A DNA stretch of 64,000 nt from Sideroxyarcus sp. (lineage in GTDB: Bacteria > Pseudomonadota > Gammaproteobacteria > Burkholderiales > Gallionellaceae): positions 101,956-165,955 of the forward strand of contig JAUSBR010000013.1 of NCBI GenBank assembly GCA_030651895.1, written 5' to 3'. The notes beneath the pieces are model-generated. The model did no database searches. It had not been told where the DNA came from and was given only the letters and a program-made list of their open reading frames with translations. How positions within the stretch are numbered: position 1 is the stretch's first letter; each line of letters starts with the position of its first letter. Both the position numbers and the translations under genes were made by a program. This document shows positions 63,493 to 64,000 of the stretch, in pieces.

Positions 63493-63930
63493 ATGGCTAT
63501 CGAAAACGACAGGGATTTCAATGCCGCCTTGAGCAAACTCTCAGGAACCGTGCAGCGACAGGTCGGCGCGCGTTTTGCGGAAAGCGTGCTGGCGCTATGC
63601 AACGATGTTCGGGTGAAAAATGCGATAGAGGCTGCCAAGCGCGGCGACATCGGCGAAGACGAGCTCGCTGTCGCGTTTCAGTCGGCCAAGAAAGCCAGCG
63701 TGGACAGCTTCACGCAGTGCGGAAAAGAATGTGACTGGAACAGCCAGGCCGGGCATTTCGTTGCGCAGGCGGCGCTGGCCTGTCTGGAACCCGGCAAGAG
63801 TCCCGCATGGGACGCCGCGATGCACGCGCGCATGGCGCGCACGAGCAAGAGCATTGCCACCGGTATAGGCACCGACAATGCGGAGAGCGCAGCGCAATAC
63901 CGCATATTGGAAAAATATCTTGCTGAGTGA
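63493..63930 (+). CDS. Hypothetical protein in the hydrogenase operon
   Basis: A 145-aa soluble helical protein (MAIENDRDFNAALSKLSGTVQRQ..., FTQCGKECDWNSQAGHFVAQAAL). Three cysteines, two close together (CGKEC). I do not recognise the family. It follows isp2 by 3 bp with GAAGGGGA upstream, so it belongs to the operon and might help assembly or act as a redox partner. Confidence 0.7.
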   Translation: MAIENDRDFNAALSKLSGTVQRQVGARFAESVLALCNDVRVKNAIEAAKRGDIGEDELAVAFQSAKKASVDSFTQCGKECDWNSQAGHFVAQAALACLEPGKSPAWDAAMHARMARTSKSIATGIGTDNAESAAQYRILEKYLAE

Positions 63931-63937
63931 TTAGGAG

Positions 63938-63996
63938 TGTAGGTGCGAATTTATTCGCACATGACTCGATTTAGTGCGAATAAATTCGCACCTACA
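63938..63996. repeat. Perfect 23-bp inverted repeat at the right edge
   Basis: TGTAGGTGCGAATTTATTC... (63938-63960) and its exact reverse complement (63974-63996), 13-nt loop. It is AT-rich compared with the other repeats and forms a fourth palindrome family. It lies downstream of the 145-aa gene. Confidence 0.9.
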
Positions 63997-64000
63997 AATG

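Overview
The window is high-GC, gene-dense chromosomal DNA of a Gram-negative betaproteobacterium. The gene order uppS-cdsA-dxr-rseP-bamA-skp-lpxD-fabZ-lpxA-lpxB-rnhB, the smpB / ratA-rnfH divergence and the sox operon fit a chemolithotrophic member of the Nitrosomonadales, most likely a Gallionellaceae (Sideroxydans-like) sulfur/hydrogen/iron oxidiser. The taxon is inferred from gene content, not from a marker search. I recognised no rRNA, tRNA, CRISPR array, transposase or phage genes.

Layout. (1) 1-9.1 kb, sulfur oxidation: a TtrS-like periplasmic sensor gene runs off the left edge and is divergent from soxYZAXB plus a DUF302 gene. A convergent SoxH-like metallohydrolase follows, then tusA-dsrE2 and a FadL-type porin. 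No soxCD is present in the window. (2) 9.1-14.3 kb: glnD, map and a DEAD-box helicase, all on the minus strand. (3) 14.6-22.8 kb, signalling: a PhnD-lipoprotein / diguanylate cyclase / FecR operon, typA, a dienelactone hydrolase and a FIST / diguanylate cyclase pair. (4) 22.8-29.8 kb: rmuC-nadE, then a Fur-controlled module (porin, FMN-binding protein, small cytochrome b, divergent fur) flanked by 27-bp perfect inverted repeats, then glnB. (5) 30-44.2 kb: the rpsB-tsf-pyrH-frr and envelope/lipid A superoperon, ending in an rnhB that shows recombination scars. (6) 44.4-52.1 kb, accessory DNA: small membrane proteins, msrA, a decayed toxin-antitoxin pair and an all-minus-strand array of small genes separated by attC-like sites (an integron cassette cluster without an integrase). 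(7) 52.1-59.3 kb housekeeping: smpB, ratA-rnfH, an RNase AM-like gene, yciO, an M50 protease, trpS, scpAB and an rRNA methyltransferase. (8) 59.3-64 kb: a [NiFe] hydrogenase cluster of Isp type (hypC-like, hupD, small subunit, isp1, a tiny coupled ORF, isp2, an unknown 145-aa gene). The large subunit would lie beyond the right edge.

Themes. Electron donors (thiosulfate, H2), their sensors, and cytoplasmic sulfur carriers sit beside essential genes. At least four families of dispersed palindromes mark the joints between blocks, and some supply the stop codon or start region of neighbouring genes. The best candidates for something undescribed are the cassette cluster with its HEPN, DUF4238 and ArsN2-like cargo, the Fur-controlled porin/flavoprotein/cytochrome module, the PhnD-GGDEF-FecR operon, and the 37-codon ORF that bridges isp1 and isp2.
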